Source: Rhodobacter sp. (GTDB lineage: Bacteria; Pseudomonadota; Alphaproteobacteria; Rhodobacterales; Rhodobacteraceae). Taken from it: a DNA stretch of 64,000 nucleotides. The notes beneath the pieces are model-generated. The model worked only from the letters and a program-made list of their open reading frames with translations. It did not search any database and was not told the DNA's origin. The stretch spans positions 1 to 64,000 of the forward strand of contig JAIXUH010000025.1 in assembly GCA_027484145.1 (NCBI GenBank). Reading direction: 5' to 3'. Below are positions 25,560-34,845 of this stretch, one piece after another. The position numbers were made by a program, and so were the translations under genes. Position 1 is the stretch's first letter. Each line of letters opens with the position of its first letter.

Positions 25560-26672
25560 ATGGGCTTTCTTGATATCCGCAACGTCACAAAATCCTATGG
25601 AGCCGTCGAGGTGCTGCACCGTGTCGACATCTCGGTCGAGGAGGGCGAGTTTCTTGTTCTGGTCGGCCCATCAGGCTGTGGCAAATCCACCTTGTTGAAC
25701 ATGATTGCGGGGCTAGAGGCGATTTCTTCGGGCGATATCGCGATCAAGGGGCGTGTCGTGAACGGGGTGCACCCATCCAAGCGCAACATCGCGATGGTGT
25801 TCCAAAGCTATGCGCTTTACCCCAACATGACCGTCGGCCAGAACATGACCTTTGGTCTGGAAATGCACGGCGTCCCCAAGCCCGAACGCGATACGGCGTT
25901 GCGTGATGTTGCCAAGCTTTTACAGATCGAGAACCTCTTGGACCGCAAGCCCGGCCAATTGTCCGGCGGTCAGCGCCAGCGTGTGGCCATGGGTCGCGCG
26001 CTGGTGCGCAATCCGGATGTCTTTTTGTTCGACGAGCCTTTGTCGAACCTTGATGCCAAGTTGCGCGTCGACATGCGGACCGAAATCAAGAAGCTGCACG
26101 AAAAACTGAAGACCACCATCGTCTATGTCACCCACGACCAGATCGAGGCGATGACCCTTTCCACCCGGATTGCCGTTATGTATCAAGGCTATGTGCAGCA
26201 ACTTGGCACGCCGAAGGAAATCTACGACACGCCGGCCAACGTCTATGTGGCGACCTTCATGGGCAGCCCGGCGATGAACGTTATTCCGGCGAGGGTCGTG
26301 GTAAAGGACGCCGTTCCCCATGCCCAGATCAAGGACGCTCATGGGGTTGAGCAGACCTTGCGCTTCAGCCAACCCAATCTGGTGGAATGGAACGGTAAAG
26401 ATATCCTTCTGGGCATTCGCCCGGAATCGATCACAGACCCCGACGGCGCTGACCGCAATTCGAAGAACATTGTGCCGCTGCGCAATCTGGTCGGCATCAC
26501 CGAGCCTGCTGGTGCCGATACCTTTGTGGCAATGGAACTCGGCGGCAAGGATATCGTCGCACGGATGCGGGCCGACGCGAATGCGATGTCGGGCAGGGAC
26601 TTCGACTTTGCCATCAACATGGAAAAAGCCGTCGCCTTTGATCCCGCAACCGAAATGCGCATCAAGCCGTGA
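25560..26672 (+). CDS. Sugar ABC importer ATPase (UgpC/MsmK-like)
   Basis: A 370-residue ATPase: Walker A GPSGCGKST near residue 38, Q-loop FQSYALYPNM, signature LSGGQRQR, Walker B VFLFDEPLSNLD, switch YVTHDQIEA, and a C-terminal TOBE/OB part (ILLGIRPESI, GADTFVAMELGG). This is the carbohydrate-uptake type that serves MalFG-like permeases. Its stop overlaps the GTG of the following oxidoreductase gene (GTGA). Confidence 0.92.
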   Translation: MGFLDIRNVTKSYGAVEVLHRVDISVEEGEFLVLVGPSGCGKSTLLNMIAGLEAISSGDIAIKGRVVNGVHPSKRNIAMVFQSYALYPNMTVGQNMTFGLEMHGVPKPERDTALRDVAKLLQIENLLDRKPGQLSGGQRQRVAMGRALVRNPDVFLFDEPLSNLDAKLRVDMRTEIKKLHEKLKTTIVYVTHDQIEAMTLSTRIAVMYQGYVQQLGTPKEIYDTPANVYVATFMGSPAMNVIPARVVVKDAVPHAQIKDAHGVEQTLRFSQPNLVEWNGKDILLGIRPESITDPDGADRNSKNIVPLRNLVGITEPAGADTFVAMELGGKDIVARMRADANAMSGRDFDFAINMEKAVAFDPATEMRIKP

Positions 26673-28156
26673 CCAAGCCAGAGGTCATCATCATCGGCTC
26701 TGGCATCGGTGGCGCCACCATGGCCGCCGCCCTTGCGCCTGCGGGCAAGCAGATCCTGATCCTTGAACGCGGCGATCACCTGCGACCCTCGGCCCAAGAT
26801 CGAAACGACAAGGCGATTTTCGCCGATGGCTGTTTCCGCCCGGATGAGGAGTGGCTGGATGGCGCGGGCAAGCCATTCAACCCCGGCAACTACTACTATG
26901 TCGGCGGCAATTCAAAATTCTATGGCGCAGTGCTGATCCGCTATCGCCGCGAGGACTTTTCCCCATTGGCCCATATGGGCGGCACCACACCCGGCTGGCC
27001 GATGTCCTATGACGATCTTGAACCGTTTTACGGGCAAGCCGAGAAGTTGTACGCAGTGCGCGGTCATATCGGCCAAGACCCGACTGAACCGACCCATTCT
27101 ACTCCCTATTCCCATCCTCCCGTTCCGGACGAACCACCAATTGCCGCTCTGCGCAAGCGTCTGGAAAAGGTTGGTCTGCGCCCATCATCGTTGCCTTTGG
27201 GGGTTGATCTGACGCAATGGCTGGCCCGCGCCCGCACGCCATGGGACGCTTTCCCCGACACGACCGGGGGCAAGATGGATGCCGAAACCGCCGCACTGAA
27301 ATCGGCTTTGCAGCACAAGAATGTGCAGCTTCGCACAAAGGCCCTGGTCACGCGCCTGCAAACCGGCGCGGATGGAAGGATCACCGGGGTCGAGTTGGCC
27401 GGGGGGGAAGCATTGACCGCCCCTATTGTGGTTCTGGCTGCAGGCGCCATTCAAACCGCAGCGCTTTTGCTGGCGTCGGCAAATGAGGCCCATCCGAACG
27501 GGCTTGCCAACAGTTCCGATCAGGTCGGGCGCAATTTCATGAACCATAACTGCTCCGCCGTGCTGGCGCTGCATCCGTTCTGGAAGAATGACAGCGTTTA
27601 TCAGAAAACGCTAATGGTGAACGACTACTATCTGACCGGCGGCCCAAGGGGCGAACCGTTGGGCAACATCCAGCTTCTGGGCAAAATCAGCGGCACCATC
27701 CTGCGTGCTTCGACCACCCTGCCCGGCTTTGTCGCCAATTGGGTCGCCCGCCATTCGGTGGATCTTTATGCGATGTCCGAAGACCTGCCCAACCGCGAGA
27801 GCCGCGTCACGCTGAAAGATGGCCAGATCGTGCTGGACTGGAAGCGGTCAAACTGGGAGGCACACTTGGCGCTGGTGGCCAAGCTGAAGGCCAAACTGCG
27901 CCGCGCGGGTTATCCCATCGTGCTGTCGCGCCCCTTTGACCGGCGCACGCCGTCGCATCAATGCGGCACGGCGCGGATGGGCAATGACCCGAAAACCAGC
28001 GTAGTGGACACCTTTTGCCGCGCGCATGACCACGCAAACCTGTTCATCACCGACGCCTCTGTCTTGCCCACCTCGGCGGCAGTCAACCCGGCGCTCACGG
28101 TGGCGGCACTCGCAATCCGGGCAGCCGGGCACATTACTCAGACAAAGCTCGCCTGA
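26669..28156 (+). CDS. GMC-family FAD-dependent oxidoreductase (sugar dehydrogenase-like)
   Basis: A 495-residue flavoprotein. It has the N-terminal dinucleotide motif VIIIGSGIGGATMAAALA, GGNSKFYGAVLIRYR, and the C-terminal GMC block HQCGTARMGNDPKTSVVD with the catalytic His, then LFITDASVLPTSAAVNPALT. This subgroup is nearer to glucoside 3-, fructose- and gluconate-dehydrogenase flavoproteins than to choline dehydrogenase. No signal peptide, so cytoplasmic unless exported with a partner. GTG start overlapping the ATPase stop. Confidence 0.85.
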   Translation: MTKPEVIIIGSGIGGATMAAALAPAGKQILILERGDHLRPSAQDRNDKAIFADGCFRPDEEWLDGAGKPFNPGNYYYVGGNSKFYGAVLIRYRREDFSPLAHMGGTTPGWPMSYDDLEPFYGQAEKLYAVRGHIGQDPTEPTHSTPYSHPPVPDEPPIAALRKRLEKVGLRPSSLPLGVDLTQWLARARTPWDAFPDTTGGKMDAETAALKSALQHKNVQLRTKALVTRLQTGADGRITGVELAGGEALTAPIVVLAAGAIQTAALLLASANEAHPNGLANSSDQVGRNFMNHNCSAVLALHPFWKNDSVYQKTLMVNDYYLTGGPRGEPLGNIQLLGKISGTILRASTTLPGFVANWVARHSVDLYAMSEDLPNRESRVTLKDGQIVLDWKRSNWEAHLALVAKLKAKLRRAGYPIVLSRPFDRRTPSHQCGTARMGNDPKTSVVDTFCRAHDHANLFITDASVLPTSAAVNPALTVAALAIRAAGHITQTKLA

Positions 28157-28177
28157 AGCGCGAGGCAGGAGGGCCAG

Positions 28178-29773
28178 ATGGCCAACGGATACGACTTCAT
28201 CATCATCGGCGGCGGTTCGGCCGGTTCGGTTCTGGCTGGTCGGCTGTCGGAAGATCCCACAGCGCAGGTGCTGTTGCTGGAAGCGGGCGGAAGCGACCGC
28301 CACCCCTTCTATCACCTGCCTGCAGGCTTTGCCAAAATGACCAAGGGGATTGGCTCGTGGGGCTGGGACACCGTTCCGCAAAAGCACATGCAGAACAAGG
28401 TGTTCCGCTATACTCAAGCCAAGGTGATTGGCGGTGGGTCGGCGATCAACGCGCAAATCTACACGCGCGGCGCGGCGCAGGATTATGACGACTGGCGGCA
28501 GGCAGGTTGCGCAGGCTGGGGCTATGACGATGTGCTGCCCTATTTCCGCAAGGCCGAAGACAACGAGACCTATGACAATAAATACCATGGCAAGGGGGGC
28601 CCCTTGGGCGTGTCCGAACCCCGCGCGCCCCTGCCGATCTGCGAGGCCTATTTCGAGGCCGCTGCCGAACTTGGCATTCCGCGCAACATGGATATCAACG
28701 CCGAGAAACAGGACGGGGTCTGTTATTACCAACTGACCCAACGCAATGTGCGCCGGTCTTCGGCGGCCATGGCCTATGTCGCGCCGAACCGTCACCGCAA
28801 GAACCTGACTGTGCGTTTGGGCGCACAAGTGCGGCGGCTGATCGTGGACGCTGGCCGTGCCAACGGGGTTGAACTGGTCGACGGCACCCGCCTGACGGCG
28901 AAGTCCGAAGTCATTCTTGCCGCGGGTGCCATCGGATCGCCGCGCTTGTTGCAACTGTCTGGAATTGGCCCGGCGGATCACCTTTCAGGGCTTGGGATCA
29001 AGGTTGTCTATGATCAACCGCAGATCGGCGCGAACTTGCAAGACCATCTGGACCTGTATTGCATCGCCGAACTCAAAGGCCCTTACAGCTATGACCGCTA
29101 TGCCAAACCGCATTTGGCCGCGATTGCGGGGCTGCAATACATCTTTGGGCGCAAGGGGCCCGTCGCCTCATCCCTGTTTGAAACTGGCGGCTTCTGGTAT
29201 GCAGACCCAGATGCGCGGTCGCCCGACATCCAGTTCCACCTTGGCCTTGGCACCGGGATTGAGCATGGCGTTGTCTCGATGCCACAAGGCGGGATCACGC
29301 TGAACTCGTGCCACCTTCGCCCCCGCTCGCGCGGCACGGTCCGGCTGCAAAGTGCCGATCCGGCCAAGGCCCCGCTGATCGACCCGAACTATCTGGCCGA
29401 CCCGATCGATCGCGAACGCACCATTCGCGGGCTGAAATTGACGCAAGAGATTCTGGCCCAGTCACCCATGAAGAAATACATTCTGGCAGAGCGTTTGCCC
29501 GGCCCAGACGTTCGCACAGATGAGGAGTATTTCAACTTCATCTGCCAGCATTCCAAAACCTCACACCACTGCGCGGGCACCTGCCGGATGGGCGCGGATG
29601 ATGGAGCGGTGGTGGATATCCGGCTGCGGTTCAACGGCATCGCAGGATTGCGCATCGTCGACAACTCGATCATGCCATCCGTCATTTCTTCCAACACCAA
29701 CGCCGCCGCCATCATGATTGGCGAAAAGGCTGCAGACATGATCAAGGCAGACAACAGAATGGAAACCGCATGA
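28178..29773 (+). CDS. GMC-family oxidoreductase (choline/alcohol dehydrogenase-like)
   Basis: A 531-residue flavoprotein with the FAD motif FIIIGGGSAGSVLAGRLSED, the GMC signature VIGGGSAINAQIYTRG near residue 85, a second signature GAIGSPRLLQLSGIGP near residue 250, and the catalytic region SKTSHHCAGTCRMGADDGAV followed by NTNAAAIMIGEKAADMI. It oxidises an alcohol, passing electrons to O2 or a quinone. It starts 22 bp after the first GMC gene but is from a different subgroup, so the two likely act on different hydroxyls or steps. Overlaps the next gene by 4 bp. Confidence 0.88.
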   Translation: MANGYDFIIIGGGSAGSVLAGRLSEDPTAQVLLLEAGGSDRHPFYHLPAGFAKMTKGIGSWGWDTVPQKHMQNKVFRYTQAKVIGGGSAINAQIYTRGAAQDYDDWRQAGCAGWGYDDVLPYFRKAEDNETYDNKYHGKGGPLGVSEPRAPLPICEAYFEAAAELGIPRNMDINAEKQDGVCYYQLTQRNVRRSSAAMAYVAPNRHRKNLTVRLGAQVRRLIVDAGRANGVELVDGTRLTAKSEVILAAGAIGSPRLLQLSGIGPADHLSGLGIKVVYDQPQIGANLQDHLDLYCIAELKGPYSYDRYAKPHLAAIAGLQYIFGRKGPVASSLFETGGFWYADPDARSPDIQFHLGLGTGIEHGVVSMPQGGITLNSCHLRPRSRGTVRLQSADPAKAPLIDPNYLADPIDRERTIRGLKLTQEILAQSPMKKYILAERLPGPDVRTDEEYFNFICQHSKTSHHCAGTCRMGADDGAVVDIRLRFNGIAGLRIVDNSIMPSVISSNTNAAAIMIGEKAADMIKADNRMETA

Positions 29774-30096
29774 TCCGCCATATCGTCCTTCTCCGCTTTC
29801 AGTCTGCAGTGTCCGAAGACCAGATTGCTGACCTTTTTGCCGAGCTTCACCAGATTGACGGCAAGGTTCCCGGCCTGCTGGCGATCACGTCAGGAAAAAG
29901 CGAAAGCCCCGAACAGATGGAGCGCGGCTACTTGCACGGCTTTGTTGTCGACTTTGCGGATTGGGCGGCGTTGCAGGCCTATCAGGATCACCCTGACCAC
30001 AAAGCACTGGGTGCAGGGCTGGTGGCCGCCGCCGAAGGTGGCATTGGCGGCATTCTGGTTTTTGATCTGCCGGTGGCGACCGCGCAGGGGACCTAA
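29770..30096 (+). CDS. Dabb-family (stress-responsive A/B barrel) protein
   Basis: A 108-residue dimeric alpha/beta-barrel protein: IRHIVLLRFQSAVSEDQI, the central GYLHGFVVDFADWAALQAYQ and DHKALGAGLV are hallmark segments. Dabb proteins occur beside sugar and polyketide enzymes; some are catalytic, many have no known activity. It is translationally coupled to the GMC oxidoreductase, so a role in the same step (for example isomerisation or protection of a reactive keto product) is possible. Confidence 0.8.
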   Translation: MIRHIVLLRFQSAVSEDQIADLFAELHQIDGKVPGLLAITSGKSESPEQMERGYLHGFVVDFADWAALQAYQDHPDHKALGAGLVAAAEGGIGGILVFDLPVATAQGT

Positions 30097-30155
30097 GTGC
30101 AAAGACCTCTGGCCTAATCAGGGCACATGCGGCAAAACTCGATGAAAACAAGGCA

Positions 30156-31199
30156 ATGGGTTTGGGCAGCATGAACGGCAATCGCAGACCGACAATCATT
30201 GATGTGGCAAAGCATGCCGGTATCTCGAAGTCGACGGTCAGCCTTGTTCTGCAAAACAGCCCTTCAGTGCGCGAGGAAACTCGCGTGCTGGTGCGGCAGG
30301 CGATGGCCGAGCTTGGCTATGTCTACAACCGCGCCGCGGCGAATATGCGGATGTCGAACGGAGGGCTGATCGGCCTTGTGATCAACGATCTGCGCAACCC
30401 GTTCTTCACCGAGTTTGCCACGTCCCTGCAAATGGCTCTGGCCGAACGCGGCTATTCCACCGTGATCGCCAACACCGATGAAAGCCCCAAATTGCAAGAT
30501 CAGGTGGTGGGCTCGATGATCGAACACGGCGTTTCGGCGTTGATCCTCTGCCCGGCATATGGAGATACGGCTGCCACTTTCGATGCCATCGCACGCGCCG
30601 GTATTCCCACCATGCAGATGCTTCGCTGCGTCGATCCAAGGCTGGACGTGTTCCCGCTGATCGCACCGGATTACCTGACAGGCAGCCGCGAGGCGACACA
30701 ACATCTGATCGCCGCAGGCGCGCGTCGCATCGCTTTTGTCGGGGGCCTTGTCGGCCGCGCCGTCACCGAGGAGCGCAAAGCCGGGTATCTGGAGGCGTTG
30801 GCACAGGAAAGTTTGCAGCCAATGATCGTGACCGGCAAGGCCAGCCGCGAGTTTGGCCGCAACGCCGCACGCCAGCTTCATGCGGACAGCGGAGCCGTCG
30901 ATGCGGCGATCTGTTTCAACGACCTTGTGGCCTTGGGCATGCTGTCAGGTTGCCACGAGGTTGGCTGGCGCGTGGGGGAAGATGTTCTCATCATGGGGTT
31001 TGACGACATCGAAGAGGCCGCGCACGCCTATCCGGCACTTTCGTCGGTGCGCTGTGACATTGCCGGGATCGGCGAGAAGGCCGCGCAGAGCGTTGTTAAA
31101 TGGCTGGAAGATGGCATTTCCCCCCCGCCCGAAACCCGCACTGCGGTAAACCTATCCATCCGCCAATCCAGCGGCCAGAATGTCGGAAGTTTGGCGTGA
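30156..31199 (+). CDS. LacI-family regulator, probable repressor of the 16-36 kb regulon
   Basis: A 347-residue LacI protein. The helix-turn-helix is RPTIIDVAKHAGISKSTVSL with hinge segment LGYVYNRAAANMR, then the sugar-binding-like domain (IGLVINDLRNPFFTEFAT, AICFNDLVALGML, VLIMGFDDIEEAA). Start at ATG 30156 or, equally possible, ATG 30171 (MNGNRRP). It lies inside the operon and its stop overlaps the aldolase GTG. As the only LacI gene in the cluster it is the best candidate to bind TGGAACGTTCCA sites at both ends. Confidence 0.88.
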   Translation: MGLGSMNGNRRPTIIDVAKHAGISKSTVSLVLQNSPSVREETRVLVRQAMAELGYVYNRAAANMRMSNGGLIGLVINDLRNPFFTEFATSLQMALAERGYSTVIANTDESPKLQDQVVGSMIEHGVSALILCPAYGDTAATFDAIARAGIPTMQMLRCVDPRLDVFPLIAPDYLTGSREATQHLIAAGARRIAFVGGLVGRAVTEERKAGYLEALAQESLQPMIVTGKASREFGRNAARQLHADSGAVDAAICFNDLVALGMLSGCHEVGWRVGEDVLIMGFDDIEEAAHAYPALSSVRCDIAGIGEKAAQSVVKWLEDGISPPPETRTAVNLSIRQSSGQNVGSLA

Positions 31200-31837
31200 G
31201 TCCTTTCGATCAAATCGCCGCCATCGGCGTGGTTCCGGTGATCGCACTGGATGATGCCCGCCATGCGCTGCCCTTGGCCGATGCGCTTGCCGAAGGTGGT
31301 CTTGGAGTGATCGAGGTGACCCTGCGCACCGCGGCCGCACTTGAAACCCTCCGCCAGATTGCCCACTTCCGCCCGAACATGCTGGTCGGCGCTGGTACCG
31401 TTCTGAACGAAGAACAGGCTGATGCCGCAAAGGCCGCAGGCGCAAGATTTGCCCTGTCGCCCGGCATTGACCGCGCGGTTTTGGATCATGCGGCGCAGAT
31501 CGGTCTGCCCTTTGCGCCGGGTATCATGACGCCTTCGGATCTGCAGATCGCTTTGCGGGCCAATTGCAAGCTGGTGAAGTTCTTTCCAGCCATAGCTGCG
31601 GGCGGGTTGAACATGCTGAAAAACATCGCCGGGCCCTATCTGCACACCGGCATCGGCTTTAATCCCACCGGCGGAGTGACACCGGACAATCTGGCCGACT
31701 GGCTGGGCTATGGCCCGGTGCGTGCCGTGGGCGGCACATGGATTGCCACCAGCGCCGATATCGCTGCGGAAAACTGGGACAAAATCCGCCAGAACGCAGC
31801 CGAGGCTGCGGCCCTTGTGCGCCAGCTGCGCGGCTAA
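31196..31837 (+). CDS. KDPG/KHG-type aldolase (Eda family)
   Basis: A 213-residue class I aldolase. EVTLRTAAALETLRQI has the catalytic Glu, GAGTVLNEEQADAAKAAGA follows, and the Schiff-base Lys is in KLVKFFPA near residue 125; FNPTGGVTPDNLADWL binds phosphate. It splits 2-keto-3-deoxy-6-phosphogluconate (or -galactonate) into pyruvate and glyceraldehyde 3-phosphate. GTG start overlaps the LacI stop. Its stop overlaps that of the convergent kinase gene. A longer in-frame extension through the LacI gene is rejected. Confidence 0.92.
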   Translation: MSPFDQIAAIGVVPVIALDDARHALPLADALAEGGLGVIEVTLRTAAALETLRQIAHFRPNMLVGAGTVLNEEQADAAKAAGARFALSPGIDRAVLDHAAQIGLPFAPGIMTPSDLQIALRANCKLVKFFPAIAAGGLNMLKNIAGPYLHTGIGFNPTGGVTPDNLADWLGYGPVRAVGGTWIATSADIAAENWDKIRQNAAEAAALVRQLRG

Positions 31838-32766
31838 ACCTGCAGCAACGGAACCGCCGCTTTTGGCAGACGCGCGCCGAAGTGCCGGATCACTTGGCCC
31901 GAGAACCTTTGCCCGGCGGCGACAGCGTTTTCAGGCGTTTGCCCCAAGAGCCGGGCCGACAGATATCCCGCGTTAAAGCTGTCGCCCGCGCCCGTGGTAT
32001 CGACGATGCCCTGAACTGTCGGGGTGAAAAGGGTCTGTATTACCCCGCCTGAATACAACGTCACTGGCCCTGCCCCATCCTTGACCGCCACCTCTAGAAC
32101 ACCCGCCATCACTATCCGGGCGATGGTTGCTTGTGGGTCCGTATCACCCCAGACAGCAACCTCATCATCAAAACTGGGCAAGGCGATGTCGGTCAAGGCC
32201 AACGCCTGTGGGATCACATGCCGCACCTCGTCCATCGAGGCCCACAGGCGTGGGCGGATGTTCGGATCGAACGACACCCGCGCGCCATTGGCCCGCGCTG
32301 ATGCCAGTGTTGCGAACAGCCTTTCACGGTCAGCGGCAGGCAGAATCGCGAGGGTGATCCCTGACAGGTGGATCAGCCCCGCCCCGGCAAACGCCCGCGA
32401 CAAGGTATCCCCATCAGCCGCCAGCCCCCGCGCCGCCGAAGTGTCGCGCCAGTAGTGAAAGCTTCGCTCAACCCCGTCGAGTTGGATCATGTAAAGCCCC
32501 ATGCCCCGCACCGGATCGCGCCCGATGACAGAAACATCAAGACCATCCGCAGCCAGTTCCGCCACAAAGGCATCGGAAATCCGGTCTTGCCCGACCCTTG
32601 TGGCAAAGCCGACAGAAGCGCGGCCCCGCAAGGCCTGCGCCATGTGCCAGGCGGTGTTGAAGGTGTCGCCCGCGAAACCACGGCGATAAGTCCCTTCGCC
32701 AACCGAGGCCAGCTCTACCATCGCTTCGCCCACCGAAATCGTATTCAGGCTTTTGAAATCAAGCAT
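31834..32766 (-). CDS. 2-keto-3-deoxygluconate kinase (PfkB family)
   Basis: A 310-residue sugar kinase with GEAMVELASVGEGTYRRGFA, the substrate-side GFAGDTFNTAWHMA, FDPNIRPRLW and the ATP/catalytic block TTGAGDSFNAGYLSA, whose Asp is the base. This pattern fits KdgK, which makes 2-keto-3-deoxy-6-phosphogluconate, the substrate of the aldolase encoded head-on next to it. Start at ATG 32766, overlapping the stop of the upstream flavoprotein gene by 8 bp. Last gene of the leftward operon. Confidence 0.88.
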   Translation of the reverse strand: MLDFKSLNTISVGEAMVELASVGEGTYRRGFAGDTFNTAWHMAQALRGRASVGFATRVGQDRISDAFVAELAADGLDVSVIGRDPVRGMGLYMIQLDGVERSFHYWRDTSAARGLAADGDTLSRAFAGAGLIHLSGITLAILPAADRERLFATLASARANGARVSFDPNIRPRLWASMDEVRHVIPQALALTDIALPSFDDEVAVWGDTDPQATIARIVMAGVLEVAVKDGAGPVTLYSGGVIQTLFTPTVQGIVDTTGAGDSFNAGYLSARLLGQTPENAVAAGQRFSGQVIRHFGARLPKAAVPLLQV

Positions 32767-34837
32767 CTTGTCCCCGCCCGGGATCAAACACTGCGCCGGT
32801 CAGCCATGCAGGCCAGTCGCGTTCAAAGAACGGCTTGGCAGATTCATCAAAGCTGCGGTTCGGGCGCGAAGTGATTTGCAGTTCCTCGCCCACCAACCGG
32901 ACCATTATCTGCTCGCGCTTATCCTGCTCGCGCTCCTGACGAAATCTCACGTCCTGCAAAGGGCCGGATTTGGCCATCGGCGTCGCCTCCCCATTCGGTT
33001 CACAGATCGCCCGCGCCCCCCGACTGCCACCCCCATGGGAAATGTAATGATGAAGCGCGGCCAGAACCGCCTGCGAGGCCAGCGCCAGTTGCTGCCATTG
33101 CAGCACGCGGGCAATCTCGCCCCCACGCATAAAGGATATGCCGTTGTCGCGGATCGTCTGGTTTAGTCTGGCCGCCACATGCAGGGCCGAAGCGACGTTT
33201 TCCGGTGTGCAGAGAATGCCCGCATGGTCGCTCATCCGGGCCTGAACCTCGTCCTTGACCGCGCGCACGTCCAAGGGGCTGCCCGGCCGCAAGACCTGTT
33301 CGATCTGTGCCAGCGCATGTTCCACCTGTGCAACCATCGCGCCCTCGGGTGCGGTCTGCGCCACACCGCTGGCCGCGATATGTTCAGCCACGCGGGTTCC
33401 CAGCACTTGCCCCGCATTCAGCGCGGCGCCTCCGGGGCGTGTCACACCATGCGTCCCCGCCGCCTCGCCAATGGCGTAAAGCCCGGGCAAAGTGCTGCGG
33501 CCCCATGTGTCAACCGCAATACCGCCGTTCATGTGCTGGTTGTTGACGGCAAACTCCAAAGGATCGCGCCGGATATCGACCTTGTAGCGCAGGTAAAGCT
33601 CGATGGAGAGCGGGTTCATATGCCGCAGCCGGTCAATCGGCAGGGTTTGCATGGCCCCGGCACGGCCCAGATAAGCCGCCACATCCGCATCCAGCCGATC
33701 AAGGCTGAAGGGTTGATCGCCGGGCACCGCTTCGGGATTGCGGTTGAAATCCATGAACACCCGCCGTCCCGCCTGATTTTCGCGGGTGATGGCCAGATCC
33801 ACAAGGCTGGACCCGAAGTTCAGCATGCGGGTGGCGTGGAACGGCCACTGATAGCCCTTGCGAAAGATGTTCGACGCCAGTTCCTGCGTGGTGCGGTAGT
33901 AATCGGCAAGGAAGTTGTGCTCACCGCCAGCCGCATCCACCGAATAGACGTAGGGCATCGCTTGCACATAGGTGCCCGAAAGGTTCCACGGAAATCCCTC
34001 GCGCCGGGTGCCAATACCGAACTGGCTTTCGGTCAGGTTGACCAAGGCCACCCCAGCCTCCAGCGCCAGACCCAAAGATCCGAAACAGCCGTTCGGAAAG
34101 ACGGAGTCGCGATAAAGCTCGCCCGGCCCACCTGCCGCGATGACCAGAGCGGAACACCGAAACAGCGTCAAGCCATAGGGGTTGTCGGGCGTTTGGGCCT
34201 TTGGACGCACGGCAAGGATGCCAGCGATACGGCCAGCCTCCACCAGAATTTTCACGCCGGTGGTCTGGTTGAAGAATGCAATCCCCAGCCGAACCGCTTC
34301 GGTCGCCAGCACCTTGACCATCAGGCGCGAAGTGCGCGGCCCACAGCTGGTGGCCCGCCCCACATCGTCATGGTCAGTCTGATAGCGCAGCGTGCCACCG
34401 AAATCATCCTGCGGCAGCGGCAGCCCCAGAAACTGCAGCGACGCCATCGCACGCACCGAGCCTACCGCCTCGACGTAAGCCGTGTCTTCGTCCATCGCCC
34501 CGCCGGCGCGGATCGCCCGGGCCATATCCTTGAAATTGTCACCCCGGTCCGAAGTATTGGCTGTATGCAGCGTCTGCTTGTCCGACCCCGAACAGGCCGA
34601 GGTGCCGCCCCACGCGCTTTGGCTGATGATCGCGACATCTGTGCCGCGCCTTTTCAATTCAACGGCTGCACGCAATCCAGCAGCACCACTGCCCATGATG
34701 ACTGTGCCGCAGGAATAAACCGGCACGCGGTGGCCTGGCACCATCACTGAGACTGCAATTTCAGGTTCTGCTTCCAAGCGAGGCATAGCCACATCGGTCA
34801 GCGCGTTCAGAATGTCTTGCGGGATGGACTGGGTCAT
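32759..34837 (-). CDS. Fumarate-reductase/aspartate-oxidase-like flavoprotein
   Basis: A 692-residue FAD protein. GTVIMGSGAAGLRAAVELKR is the dinucleotide fold near residue 42; SQSAWGGTSACSGSDKQTLH is the conserved flavin-binding Ser/Thr-rich loop, and GLYAIGEAAGTHGVTRPGG plus ALNAGQVLGTRVAEHIA close the FAD domain. The C-terminal helical domain is of the succinate dehydrogenase type. No iron-sulfur or membrane subunit is next to it, so it may be a soluble dehydrogenase or oxidase for a ring or chain carbon. It follows the dehydrogenase gene by 8 bp. Confidence 0.85.
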   Translation of the reverse strand: MTQSIPQDILNALTDVAMPRLEAEPEIAVSVMVPGHRVPVYSCGTVIMGSGAAGLRAAVELKRRGTDVAIISQSAWGGTSACSGSDKQTLHTANTSDRGDNFKDMARAIRAGGAMDEDTAYVEAVGSVRAMASLQFLGLPLPQDDFGGTLRYQTDHDDVGRATSCGPRTSRLMVKVLATEAVRLGIAFFNQTTGVKILVEAGRIAGILAVRPKAQTPDNPYGLTLFRCSALVIAAGGPGELYRDSVFPNGCFGSLGLALEAGVALVNLTESQFGIGTRREGFPWNLSGTYVQAMPYVYSVDAAGGEHNFLADYYRTTQELASNIFRKGYQWPFHATRMLNFGSSLVDLAITRENQAGRRVFMDFNRNPEAVPGDQPFSLDRLDADVAAYLGRAGAMQTLPIDRLRHMNPLSIELYLRYKVDIRRDPLEFAVNNQHMNGGIAVDTWGRSTLPGLYAIGEAAGTHGVTRPGGAALNAGQVLGTRVAEHIAASGVAQTAPEGAMVAQVEHALAQIEQVLRPGSPLDVRAVKDEVQARMSDHAGILCTPENVASALHVAARLNQTIRDNGISFMRGGEIARVLQWQQLALASQAVLAALHHYISHGGGSRGARAICEPNGEATPMAKSGPLQDVRFRQEREQDKREQIMVRLVGEELQITSRPNRSFDESAKPFFERDWPAWLTGAVFDPGRGQDA

Positions 34838-34845
34838 GGTGATCC

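Noticed and set aside
33179-34750. 523-residue plus-strand frame opposite the flavoprotein gene
   Set aside because: Antisense shadow of a 692-residue flavoprotein with a clear FAD-binding motif.
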